From: Prevotellaceae bacterium UBA4301
GTDB lineage: Bacteria; Bacteroidota; Bacteroidia; Bacteroidales; Bacteroidaceae
Direction: 5' to 3'
Length of the DNA: 32,949 bases
Assembly: GCA_002395775.1 (NCBI GenBank)
Contig: DGUV01000095.1
Coordinates: forward strand, 1-32,949
Shown here: positions 25,496-32,429 of the stretch, one piece after another
Numbering within the stretch: the first letter of the stretch is position 1
How the letters are laid out: each line of letters starts with the position of its first letter
Notes under the pieces: generated by a model
The model's database searches: none
What the model saw: only the letters and a program-made list of their open reading frames with translations
Told to the model about the DNA's origin: nothing
Made by a program: the position numbers and the translations under genes

Positions 25496-25706
25496 CATAG
25501 GATTTGAGAATCCAATGCGAGTATCGGCGGCACCTCGGCAAAGAAATGGGCCCTTTCTCTGCGCTCGGCTTGCACGACACTTGCATCAGCAGAGGACAGG
25601 AAAAACGCCCTTAAGGGCGGTCGCGAACGACCCTACAGGCGCAGGACCTCGACCCATGCAAGCGTTCTTTCTCAACCTATCAACCCTTAAACCCTTAAGC
25701 CCCTGT

Positions 25707-25745
25707 CTTGCTCCGGCAAGCTATGCAAGTGTCACCGCTACGCAG
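25707..25745 (+). repeat. 39-base dispersed repeat copy 2
   Basis: This is 30/39 identical to 598-636. In this copy the first part can fold (CTTGC-TCCG-GCAAG). It lies inside element II, just before its right terminal repeat. Confidence 0.5.
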
Positions 25746-25817
25746 TCCTTTTTCTTAAAACTTGATAATCAAGTGGTTGCAAAAGTTGCAATTGCAATAA
25801 GAAAAATGAGCAGGATA

Positions 25818-25841
25818 GGGGCTTGTCTTCTTCCAAGCCCC
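25818..25841 (+). terminator. Terminator-like hairpin after element II
   Basis: GGGGCTTG (25818-25825) pairs with CAAGCCCC (25834-25841) around an 8-base loop. CTTCCCCTTTAATTTT follows. It would stop transcripts from element II before the sigma-54 activator gene. Confidence 0.6.
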
Positions 25842-25892
25842 CTTCCCCTTTAATTTTCGAGCCTCAATTATCAATATTCAATTTTTTTGTCG

Positions 25893-25900
25893 TATCTTTG
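25893..25900 (+). promoter_or_regulatory. -7 box before the sigma-54 activator gene
   Basis: TATCTTTG is a full match to TAnnTTTG. No good TTTG lies 19-20 bases upstream; the -33 region is AT-rich. The predicted start (about 25907) is almost on the ATG at 25909. Confidence 0.6.
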
Positions 25901-25908
25901 CACTTTGT

Positions 25909-27168
25909 ATGGCTCACGTTGATTTGGAACAGATAAAGCGCCGGTACGGCATCATTGGCCGCGACGCACGATTGGACGAGGTGCTGGACACTGCTTTGCA
26001 GGTGGCCCGGACGGACCTCTCGGTGTTCATTCAGGGCGAGAGCGGAACGGGCAAGGAGGTGGTGCCACGCATCATCCACGACCATTCGCTGCGCAAGACA
26101 CGCCGGTATATTGCCATCAACTGCGGAAGCATTCCCGAGGGCACCATCGACAGTGAACTCTTCGGACACGTCAAGGGGGCCTTCACGGGGGCGGTGAGCG
26201 ACCACGACGGCTACTTCGGAGCGGCCGACGGGGGGACGCTGTTCCTGGACGAGGTGGGCGAACTGCCGCTCTCCACTCAGGTGCGCCTCCTGCGCGTGCT
26301 GGAGACGGGGGAGTACATCCCCGTCGGAGGCTCGGAGCCGAGGCGGACGAACGTGCGCATCGTGGCGGCCACCAACGTGGAGATTGCGAAGGCCATACGT
26401 GAGGGCCGATTCCGCGAGGACCTCTACTACAGGCTGTGCACCATCAGCGTGAAGATGCCCCCACTGAGGGAGAGGGGTGTGGACGTGGTGCTGCTGTTCA
26501 AGAAGTTTGCCATGGACACGGCCCAGCTGTATGGCATACCCGAGCCCCTGCGGCTGACGCTGGAGGCGGAGCATGTGGTGATGTCGTACAAGTGGCCGGG
26601 AAACATCCGTCAGCTGAAAAACGTGGTGGAGCAGATGAGCATCCTCTCGGAGGAGCGCTCGGTGGGGCCGGAGACGCTGGCCCACTTTGGCATCACGCCT
26701 TCGGTGGAGACCACGGAACTGACGGTGCGTGACGCGGCGGTGGCTGCTGCGCCCGACGAGGGCGTGGAGCACACGCTGAAGATGATGCAGATGATGATCC
26801 ATTCGCTGAAGATGGACGTGGAGATGCTGAAGCGGCGCATGGACGCTGGGGGAGAGGCGGAGACTGGTCTGGTGAGACGGTTGCCTGCGCCTGTGGCTCC
26901 GGACTACGGGGCGAGGGCGGAAGATCCGGTCTATTCTGACTATGCCGAGCTTTCGGAGAGGCCTGTGCCTCAGGAGAGGGCGGACTTCCGGGCTCCGGCT
27001 GAGGAGGACGACGACGAGGAAGACCTGAACCTGGAGAAAATGGAGCGTCGCATGATTGAGAAGGCCTTGCGACGGAGCCGCAATCGCCGGAAGGTGGCGG
27101 CCGACGACCTGGGCATCTCGGAGCGCACGCTGTATCGGAAAATTAAGGATTACGGAATAGAAGAATGA
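25909..27168 (+). CDS. Sigma-54-dependent AAA+ transcriptional activator without an N-terminal sensor domain
   Basis: A 419-residue enhancer-binding protein. The AAA+ domain begins almost at the N-terminus: Walker A 'GESGTGKE' (43-50), the sigma-54 contact loop GAFTGA (90-95), Walker B 'LFLDEVGEL' (111-119), and the arginine-finger region 'REGRFREDLYYRL' (164-176). After about 300 comes an acidic, Pro/Glu-rich linker, then a Fis-type helix-turn-helix ('RKVAADDLGISERTLYRKIKDYG') at the end. No receiver, PAS or GAF domain is present, so activity must be controlled by amount or by another protein. It overlaps lptE by 4 bases, which places it first in an envelope-assembly operon. The start codon is nearly at the predicted transcription start. 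Confidence 0.93.
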   Translation: MAHVDLEQIKRRYGIIGRDARLDEVLDTALQVARTDLSVFIQGESGTGKEVVPRIIHDHSLRKTRRYIAINCGSIPEGTIDSELFGHVKGAFTGAVSDHDGYFGAADGGTLFLDEVGELPLSTQVRLLRVLETGEYIPVGGSEPRRTNVRIVAATNVEIAKAIREGRFREDLYYRLCTISVKMPPLRERGVDVVLLFKKFAMDTAQLYGIPEPLRLTLEAEHVVMSYKWPGNIRQLKNVVEQMSILSEERSVGPETLAHFGITPSVETTELTVRDAAVAAAPDEGVEHTLKMMQMMIHSLKMDVEMLKRRMDAGGEAETGLVRRLPAPVAPDYGARAEDPVYSDYAELSERPVPQERADFRAPAEEDDDEEDLNLEKMERRMIEKALRRSRNRRKVAADDLGISERTLYRKIKDYGIEE

Positions 27169-27674
27169 AAAGGTACCTGCACTTGGCTCTCCTCTTCCTG
27201 CTGCTACCCTTGTGGGCCTGCACGGTCAGCTACAAGTTCAACGGGGCGAGCATCGACTACACGAAGACGAAGACGATACAGATTGACAACTTCCCCATCC
27301 GTTCGGCCTACGTCTGGGCACCCATGCAGTCCATCTTCCAGAACAAGATTACGGACCTCTATGCCTCGCAGACGAAGCTGAAGCAGGTAAGGAGGAACGG
27401 CGACCTGCAGCTGGCGGGCGAAATCACGGGCTTCGACCAGTACAACAAGGCCATCTCCTCGGAGGGATACTCGAGCCAGGTGCAGCTGAAGATGACGGTG
27501 AATGTCCGCTTCACGAACAACGCCAACCACGCGGAGGACTTCGAACGGCAGTTCTCTGCCACGGCGGAGTACGAGTCGAGCCAGCAACTTGTCAATGTGC
27601 AGGAAGAGCTGGTGACGCAGATGGTGAAGGACATTGCGGAACAGATCTTCAATGCCACAGTGGCTAATTGGTAA
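27165..27674 (+). CDS. lptE: LPS assembly lipoprotein LptE
   Basis: A 169-residue outer-membrane lipoprotein that plugs LptD and helps insert LPS. The signal peptide ends in a lipobox-like 'LWAC' (C19 lipidated). The mature part opens with 'YKFNGASIDYTKTKTIQIDNFPIRS', the usual beginning of Bacteroidota LptE. Its ATG overlaps the stop of the sigma-54 activator by 4 bases, and the TPR gene follows after 8 bases. Confidence 0.9.
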   Translation: MKRYLHLALLFLLLPLWACTVSYKFNGASIDYTKTKTIQIDNFPIRSAYVWAPMQSIFQNKITDLYASQTKLKQVRRNGDLQLAGEITGFDQYNKAISSEGYSSQVQLKMTVNVRFTNNANHAEDFERQFSATAEYESSQQLVNVQEELVTQMVKDIAEQIFNATVANW

Positions 27675-27682
27675 AAAAAGAA

Positions 27683-28453
27683 ATGAAACGAATTGCTGAC
27701 TACATCGGTAACCAGAAGGGTGGGGGCACTGCGGCGCAGAAGCAGCTACGCCAGTTGGTGGACCGCTACCCATACTATCAGGCGGCCCGGCTGTTGCTGC
27801 TGCGTGTGCTGTATGAGGCCCACGATCCGTCGTTCGGCCAGGAACTGCGCCGGGCGGCCATCTACGTCCCTTCGCGACAGGTGCTCTACCAGCTCATCGA
27901 GGCCGACCGGCTGAAACCTACGCCCGAGGCCAGGGTGCGCAGGGCGGAGGCCGACGACCTGGACGAGGGAGCCGACCGCACGCGCTCGCTCATCGACAGT
28001 TACCTCCTCACCACGCCCTCGGCAGAGGAGGAACAGACCCACCGGCGCCGCACGCGGCCCACTGTGGATGCGGCCACGGACTATGTCGGCTACATGCTTC
28101 AGATTGAGGCCGACGTGAGGGCGGAGGACGCGCAGGAGACCCCTTCGCAGGAGTCGCCCTTGTCCTACGGGCAGAAGATTCTGGACAACTTCCTGGAACA
28201 GCAGGGGGGACGCATCGTCATTCAGGAACATCCTGACGAAGAACTTCAGACCCCCCAGATAGACAGCGAAGAGGAGCAGAAAAAGGAGATTCTGACCGAA
28301 ACCTTGGCCCGAATTTACATCAAACAGGGGAAATATGACAAGGCTCTTGAAATAATTCGGCGACTTTCCTTGAAATATCCAAAAAAAAATCGTTACTTTG
28401 CAGACCAAATCCGATATTTGGAGAAACTTATCGTAAATAATAACAATAAATAA
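27683..28453 (+). CDS. TPR-like protein of unknown function
   Basis: A 256-residue soluble protein. I chose the ATG at 27683; a TTG 15 bases upstream would overlap lptE. The N-terminal half is rich in Arg, Leu and Tyr and reads like helical hairpins ('LVDRYPYYQAARLLLLRVLYEA'). The middle is acidic and likely disordered, and the C-terminus has one clear TPR-like unit ('ETLARIYIKQGKYDKALEII', about residues 206-225, then 'RRLSLKYPKKNRYFADQI'). It sits between lptE and secG, an arrangement I believe is common in Bacteroidales. A role in envelope biogenesis is suggested only by these neighbours. Confidence 0.85.
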   Translation: MKRIADYIGNQKGGGTAAQKQLRQLVDRYPYYQAARLLLLRVLYEAHDPSFGQELRRAAIYVPSRQVLYQLIEADRLKPTPEARVRRAEADDLDEGADRTRSLIDSYLLTTPSAEEEQTHRRRTRPTVDAATDYVGYMLQIEADVRAEDAQETPSQESPLSYGQKILDNFLEQQGGRIVIQEHPDEELQTPQIDSEEEQKKEILTETLARIYIKQGKYDKALEIIRRLSLKYPKKNRYFADQIRYLEKLIVNNNNK

Positions 28454-28465
28454 AACAAAAAAGAG

Positions 28466-28828
28466 ATGTACAACTTAATCGTGATTCTGATAGTAGCCGC
28501 ATCTGTGCTGATGTGTCTCATCGTACTAATCCAGGAGTCCAAGGGCGGCGGCCTGGCAAGTGGCTTTGCCGACAACAACTCGATGCTCGGCGTGCGCAAG
28601 ACCACCGACGTGATTGAAAAGACCACATGGGGCCTCGCTGCCGTAATGGTCATCCTGAGCATCCTCAGCGTGGCTTTCCTGGGCAATGTCCAGACTTCCG
28701 ACAGCAGCATCATGCAGCAGGCCGTCGAGCAGCAGGCCACCAACCCCAACAATCTGCCTGCCATCCCTCAGGGCGAGACTCCGGCTGAGTCGGCTCCCGC
28801 CGAGGCTCCTGCAGCTCCTGCCCAGTAA
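28466..28828 (+). CDS. secG: Preprotein translocase subunit SecG
   Basis: A 120-residue inner-membrane protein with two hydrophobic helices (about 3-22 and 52-72). The hallmark 'LIQESKGGGLASGFADNNSMLGVRKTTD' region, here in the loop at about 23-50, is typical of SecG. The C-terminal tail is Ala/Pro/Gln-rich, as in many Bacteroidota SecG proteins. It aids protein export by SecYEG. It is the last gene of the operon, followed by a strong terminator. Confidence 0.95.
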   Translation: MYNLIVILIVAASVLMCLIVLIQESKGGGLASGFADNNSMLGVRKTTDVIEKTTWGLAAVMVILSILSVAFLGNVQTSDSSIMQQAVEQQATNPNNLPAIPQGETPAESAPAEAPAAPAQ

Positions 28829-28866
28829 TAGTGATTTTTCATAATTTTAAGGGTTAAATATTATTC

Positions 28867-28906
28867 AGGTCCCCGTTCTTCGTGATGAAGCGCGGGGACC
28901 TTTTTC
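28867..28906 (+). terminator. Rho-independent terminator after secG
   Basis: AGGTCCCCG (28867-28875) pairs with CGGGGACCT (28893-28901). An inner CTTC/GAAG pairing extends the stem, and TTTTTCTTTG follows. Confidence 0.92.
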
Positions 28907-28951
28907 TTTGTCCCCTTCCCGGGTGGGGGGCGTCTGTCCTAAGAAATGAAG

Positions 28952-28987
28952 GAAGCCCGTAAGCTAATGGACTTACGGGCTTCTTTT
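28952..28987. terminator. Bidirectional terminator between secG and tRNA-His
   Basis: GAAGCCCGTAAG (28952-28963) and CTTACGGGCTTC (28972-28983) form a perfect 12-pair stem with an 8-base loop. TTTT follows on the plus strand. On the minus strand it lies just past the tRNA-His 3' end. Confidence 0.8.
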
Positions 28988-28993
28988 AGGGTG

Positions 28994-29068
28994 GGTGCCT
29001 AGTCGGACTCGAACCGACGACATTCAGAACCACAATCTGACGCTCTAACCAACTGAACTATAGGCACC
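28994..29068 (-). tRNA. tRNA-His (anticodon GTG)
   Basis: A full cloverleaf reads on the minus strand. The acceptor 5' strand starts with G(-1) then GTGCCTA, and the 3' strand TAGGCAC is followed by C73, the pairing G(-1):C73 that is specific to tRNA-His. The D arm is GTTC...GAGC, the anticodon loop TTGTGGT gives GTG, and the T loop is TTCGAGT. The CCA end is not encoded (CAC follows). Confidence 0.97.
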
Positions 29069-29098
29069 ATGTAGGGGCTCTTCCCCTTATTGCGAGTG

Positions 29099-29129
29099 CA
29101 AAGGTACAACAAATCTTGGATATGGCCAA
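29099..29129 (-). promoter_or_regulatory. Promoter of tRNA-His
   Basis: Minus strand: TTGG at 29129-29126, 19-base spacer, TACCTTTG at 29106-29099. The expected start is about 24 bases before the mature 5' end. Confidence 0.75.
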
Positions 29130-29147
29130 ATCTTTGTGTTCCTTTTT

Positions 29148-30032
29148 TTACTTGTAAAATTCTTTTTTTGCTGCTGAAAGGGTGTTGAGCATGAGTGTGC
29201 AGATGGTCATGGGGCCCACGCCGCCGGGGACGGGGGTAATGAAGGAGCAGAGGGGGGCAACCTCGTCGAATCGCACGTCGCCAGACAGGCGGTAGCCGCT
29301 CTTGCGGGTGGAATCGGGCACGCGGGTGGTGCCTACGTCGATGACGGTGGCTCCGGGCTTCACCATGTCGGCCGTGACAAAGCCAGGCTGGCCGATGGCG
29401 GCAATGAGGATGTCGGCCTCACGGCACTCTTTCTTGAGCGTCTGGCTGCGGCTGTGGCAGACGGTGACGGTGGAGTCGCCCCACTGCTTTTGCATCATGA
29501 GCTGGGCCATGGGCTTGCCCACGATGTTCGAACGACCCAGAATGACGCATTTGCGGCCGCTCGTGGGCACATTGTAGCGGCGCAGGAGCGTGAGGATGCC
29601 CAGCGGCGTGGCGCTGATGAAGCAGGGCAGACCGATGGCCATGCGGCCCACATTGATGGGATGGAATCCATCGACGTCCTTGCGATAGTCTATGGTCTCA
29701 ATGACCCTTTGCTCGTTGATGTGGCGGGGGAGGGGAAGCTGCACGATGAAGCCATCGACGCTGTCGTCCTTGTTCAGTCGCTCTACGGTGCCGAGCAGTT
29801 CCTCTTCGCGAATGTCGTCCTCGAAGCGGATGAGGGTGGACTGGAAACCGCAGGCTTCGCAAGCGAGCACTTTGTTCTTGACGTAGGTCTCACTGCCTCC
29901 GTCGTGCCCGACCAAGATGGCTGCCAAGTGGGGGCGTCGGCCTCCGTTGGCTACGATTTGTTCAACTTCTTGCTTGATTTCGGCCTTGATGGCTGCCGCT
30001 GTGGCTTTTCCGTCGATGAGGGTGTAATCCAT
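29148..30032 (-). CDS. folD: Bifunctional methylenetetrahydrofolate dehydrogenase/cyclohydrolase
   Basis: A 294-residue cytosolic enzyme that interconverts 5,10-methylene-, methenyl- and 10-formyl-tetrahydrofolate. The active-site pair is Y50 and K54 in 'SETYVKNK', followed by 'FIVQLPLP', 'DVDGFHPINVGR', the nucleotide fold 'ILGRSNIVGKPMAQLM' and the closing 'TPVPGGVGPMTICTL'. A second possible ATG three codons upstream (30041) is less likely because homologues start close to 'LIDGK'. It lies 91 bases after ffh on the same strand, with AT-rich and tandem-repeat sequence between them and no promoter of its own recognised. Confidence 0.95.
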   Translation of the reverse strand: MDYTLIDGKATAAAIKAEIKQEVEQIVANGGRRPHLAAILVGHDGGSETYVKNKVLACEACGFQSTLIRFEDDIREEELLGTVERLNKDDSVDGFIVQLPLPRHINEQRVIETIDYRKDVDGFHPINVGRMAIGLPCFISATPLGILTLLRRYNVPTSGRKCVILGRSNIVGKPMAQLMMQKQWGDSTVTVCHSRSQTLKKECREADILIAAIGQPGFVTADMVKPGATVIDVGTTRVPDSTRKSGYRLSGDVRFDEVAPLCSFITPVPGGVGPMTICTLMLNTLSAAKKEFYK

Positions 30033-30079
30033 ATCTCTCAATTCATAATTTGTAATTCACAATTCATAATGGCTGCGCC

Positions 30080-30124
30080 TAATCCCTAATCCTCTAATCC
30101 CTAATCCTCTAATCCCTAATCCTT
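30080..30124. repeat. 15-base tandem repeat, three copies, between ffh and folD
   Basis: TAATCCCTAATCCTC is repeated exactly at 30080-30094 and 30095-30109, then once more with a final T (30110-30124). Each unit is itself a near-doubling of TAATCC(C/T). The last base overlaps the ffh stop codon. AT-rich sequence (30040-30070, repeated 'AATTCATAAT') lies next to it. Confidence 0.95.
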
Positions 30125-31470
30125 CATCTCTTAGGCATTGTCGGCATTCCGCGCATCATGCCGGCAGGCAGGCTCTTGCTGGTGACCATTTTCATCATCT
30201 TGCGGGTCTGGTCGAACTGCTTGATCAAGCGGTTCACTTCCTGGATGTTGGTGCCGCTTCCCTTGGCAATGCGCGTGCGGCGACTGGTGTTCAGGAGACC
30301 GGGATTTTCACGTTCCTTGGGAGTCATGGAGAGGATGATGGCCTCGATGCTCTTGAAGGCGTTGTCGTCGATGTCGATGTCCTTCAGTGCCTTACCCACA
30401 CCAGGAATCATGCTGGCCAGGTCCTTGAGGTTGCCCATCTTCTTGATTTGCTGAATCTGGGTGTAGAAGTCGTTGAAGTCGAACTGGTTTTTCTTGATGC
30501 GCTGTTCGAGTCGGCGGGCTTCCTTCTCGTCGTATTGTTCCTGGGCCTTCTCCACCAGGCTGACGATATCACCCATTCCCAGAATGCGGTCGGCCATGCG
30601 GGCAGGGTGGAAGGGACTGATGGCTTCCATCTTCTCGCCCGTCCCGACAAACTTGATGGGCTTGTCCACCACCGTTCTGATGGAGAGGGCTGCACCGCCG
30701 CGGGTGTCACCATCGAGCTTGGTCAGGACGACACCCGTATAGTCGAGCCTGTCGTTGAATTCCTTTGCTGTGTTCACGGCATCCTGACCCGTCATTGCGT
30801 CCACAACGAAGAGAATCTCGTGGGGATGGATGGCATCGCGGATGTCCTGAATCTGCTGCATCAGTTCCTCGTCGATGGCCAGTCGGCCGGCGGTGTCCAC
30901 GATGACTACGTCGTTGGCATGCTGGCGGGCTTCGTTGATGGCATGCAGGGCAACTTGCACGGGGTCAGTAGCTCCCAGTTCCATATAGACGGGAACGTCA
31001 ATCTGTTCGCCCAGCACACGCAACTGCTCCATGGCTGCGGGACGGAAGGTGTCGCAGGCTGCCAACAGGGGCTTTTTAAACTGCTTTTCCTTCAGCATCT
31101 TGGCCAGCTTGCCACTGAACGTGGTCTTACCGGAACCGTTCAGACCTGCCATCAGTATGATGCTGGGGTCGCCCATGCGCCCAGGCAGGTTCAGCTCGGC
31201 AGTCTCGCCGCCCATGAGCTGGGCCAGTTCGTCGTGAACGATTTTCACCAGCAATTGGCCTGGCTTCACGGCAGTGAGCACGTTTTGGCCCAGGGCCTTT
31301 TGCTTTACGGTGTCGGTGAAGGTCTTGGCCACCTTGTAGTTGACGTCGGCATCCAGCAGGGCCCGGCGCACGTCCTTCAGCGTTTCGGCCACATTGATTT
31401 CGGTGATGCGGCCTTCACCTTTCAGTATCTTGAATGACCTTTCAAGTCTTTCGCTAAGATTTTCAAACAT
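30124..31470 (-). CDS. ffh: Signal recognition particle protein Ffh (SRP54)
   Basis: A 448-residue SRP GTPase that binds signal sequences with 4.5S RNA and docks with FtsY. The N domain (1-100) is followed by the G domain, with G1 'GLNGSGKTT' (109-117), 'CDTFRPAAMEQL' (139-150), 'VDTAGRL' (191-197) and 'LTKLDGDTRGG'. The M domain (about 300-448) has 'MGNLKDLASMIPG' and ends 'GMMRGMPTMPKR', rich in Met. Length is normal. It has its own promoter and probably carries folD in the same transcript. Confidence 0.97.
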   Translation of the reverse strand: MFENLSERLERSFKILKGEGRITEINVAETLKDVRRALLDADVNYKVAKTFTDTVKQKALGQNVLTAVKPGQLLVKIVHDELAQLMGGETAELNLPGRMGDPSIILMAGLNGSGKTTFSGKLAKMLKEKQFKKPLLAACDTFRPAAMEQLRVLGEQIDVPVYMELGATDPVQVALHAINEARQHANDVVIVDTAGRLAIDEELMQQIQDIRDAIHPHEILFVVDAMTGQDAVNTAKEFNDRLDYTGVVLTKLDGDTRGGAALSIRTVVDKPIKFVGTGEKMEAISPFHPARMADRILGMGDIVSLVEKAQEQYDEKEARRLEQRIKKNQFDFNDFYTQIQQIKKMGNLKDLASMIPGVGKALKDIDIDDNAFKSIEAIILSMTPKERENPGLLNTSRRTRIAKGSGTNIQEVNRLIKQFDQTRKMMKMVTSKSLPAGMMRGMPTMPKR

Positions 31471-31509
31471 ACAGATCTTGTATTACAAATAATTCATGTT
31501 TGGGGGTTG

Positions 31510-31541
31510 CAAAGATACGAATAAGCGGCCGATTTCACAAA
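31510..31541 (-). promoter_or_regulatory. Promoter of ffh(-folD)
   Basis: Minus strand: TTTG at 31541-31538, 20-base spacer, TATCTTTG at 31517-31510. The leader is about 33 bases. 31510-31528 is identical to the ansA promoter. Confidence 0.85.
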
Positions 31542-31590
31542 TTTATTGGCATAAATCTATGGCGATGGCGCTCTGAGACTCCTAAACAGA

Positions 31591-31627
31591 AAAAGAAAAG
31601 CCCCGAGGCTGATGAGTCTCGAGGCTT
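31591..31627 (-). terminator. Terminator of the beta-barrel gene
   Basis: Minus strand: AAGCCTCGAG (31627-31618) pairs with CTCGGGGCTT (31607-31598), with one T-G wobble and a 10-base loop. TTCTTTTTCTG follows. Confidence 0.85.
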
Positions 31628-31652
31628 GTATCGGGGTTGAGGTCCAGTTCTT

Positions 31653-32369
31653 TTAGAAGCGATAGCCAAAGGCTATGGTGAAGTTGAAGTTCTTGGCCTT
31701 TGCAAGGGGGAATTTTGCTGCATACATGGCATCGCGATATTCATCACGATACATGTCGGTAATGCCCCAGTCGCAGCCCAGCATGAGGTTGTAGTGCTGG
31801 TTGTACTCGGCACCTACACGGAAGCCGAAACCTGCGTCCCAGCGCTGGAAATTTTCGTGGAAGGGAACTTCGCTCTTCTTAAAAGCTTTCCATGTGCTGG
31901 CTTCTTCAACATTGTCCCAGAAAGCACCATCGGCATCGACGTGGAGCTTGTGCTTTCCACCCAGTCCTACGGCAAAGTAGGGACCCAGTTCGCCATAGAC
32001 TCCGATTTCCTTACTGAAGTTGTAGCGGAAACCCACGCGGATGGGAATCTCGAAATAGTGAAGCTTGGTCTTTACGGTAGCATCAACGCCTGTGAGGTCG
32101 TCATAGTCACGAGTAGTGTCGTACTTGCCACCCTTCATGGTCCAGTCGATACCAGCGGTAATATAAGTACCATGTGCCTTGGGAAGGACGTAGTCGAGAC
32201 GGAAGCCCATGACGCCACCGACCTTGCCATCGTAGTTCGTGTTGTGGATTTGAGAAGCATTCATGCCCAGGAAGGCCATGCCCGTGAAGCCCTGTACGGG
32301 CTCGTTTTCGAGTGCCATGGCATTACCAGCAAACAGCATGCCAACGGCTAACATTAGGAATTTTCTCAT
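31653..32369 (-). CDS. Outer-membrane beta-barrel protein (OMP_b-brl family)
   Basis: A 238-residue exported protein with a signal peptide (1-19, cleavage after NAMA). The mature protein alternates hydrophobic and polar residues in about eight strands (for example 'YFEIPIRVGFRYNF', 'GVYGELGPYFAVGLGG', 'AGFGFRVGAEYN') and ends in an aromatic residue ('FNFTIAFGYRF'), as expected for BAM-inserted barrels. It resembles the small porin-like PF13568-type proteins common in Bacteroidales; no substrate can be given. A pair of 12-base direct repeats lies just upstream, and a good terminator follows. Confidence 0.9.
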   Translation of the reverse strand: MRKFLMLAVGMLFAGNAMALENEPVQGFTGMAFLGMNASQIHNTNYDGKVGGVMGFRLDYVLPKAHGTYITAGIDWTMKGGKYDTTRDYDDLTGVDATVKTKLHYFEIPIRVGFRYNFSKEIGVYGELGPYFAVGLGGKHKLHVDADGAFWDNVEEASTWKAFKKSEVPFHENFQRWDAGFGFRVGAEYNQHYNLMLGCDWGITDMYRDEYRDAMYAAKFPLAKAKNFNFTIAFGYRF

Positions 32370-32373
32370 AAAA

Positions 32374-32402
32374 GTTTAATCGTTTTAAAGGTTTAATCGT
32401 TT
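32374..32402. repeat. Pair of 12-base direct repeats before the beta-barrel gene
   Basis: GTTTAATCGTTT at 32374-32385 is repeated exactly at 32391-32402 (17-base period) in the 60 bases between the aquaporin stop and the barrel start codon. No TAnnTTTG promoter was recognised here. Confidence 0.8.
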
Positions 32403-32429
32403 GATGTTAATAGTTTGAGCGGCAGTGAG

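Larger units (their letters stand above)
25244..25810 (+). mobile_element. MITE-like element II (inverted relative to element I)
   Basis: A non-coding unit of about 567 bases. The ends are CTCATTTTT + CTTATTGCAACTGC...GCAACC (25244-25279) and GGTTGCAAAAG...TTGCAATAAG + AAAAATGAG (25775-25810), giving 36-base terminal inverted repeats with one mismatch. From the left it holds a perfect 15-base inverted repeat (25406-25443), a rightward promoter (25465-25495), the palindrome CGCCCTTAAGGGCG, a GGTCG-CGAA-CGACC hairpin (about 25619-25632), and a copy of the 39-base dispersed repeat (25707-25745). The shared order of end, hairpin and promoter with element I shows that both come from one family. 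The small frames inside it do not look like proteins. Confidence 0.7.
25502..25845 (+). ncRNA. Candidate transcript of element II (about 340 nt)
   Basis: The interval is bounded by the internal promoter (25465-25495) and a terminator-like hairpin (25818-25841). Small stem-loops can be drawn inside: GGATT-TGAG-AATCC at 25500-25513, the CGCCCTTAAGGGCG palindrome and GGTCG-CGAA-CGACC. A 112-codon frame (25515-25853) spans it, but its composition (runs of Arg, Pro, Ala with no domain) and its overlap with the terminal repeat argue against a protein. Existence of the RNA is inferred only from these signals. Confidence 0.3.

Noticed and set aside
25254..25853. Two short frames (25254-25586 minus, 25515-25853 plus) as proteins
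   Set aside because: Both lie inside element II, run through terminal repeats or hairpins, and show no domain or normal composition.
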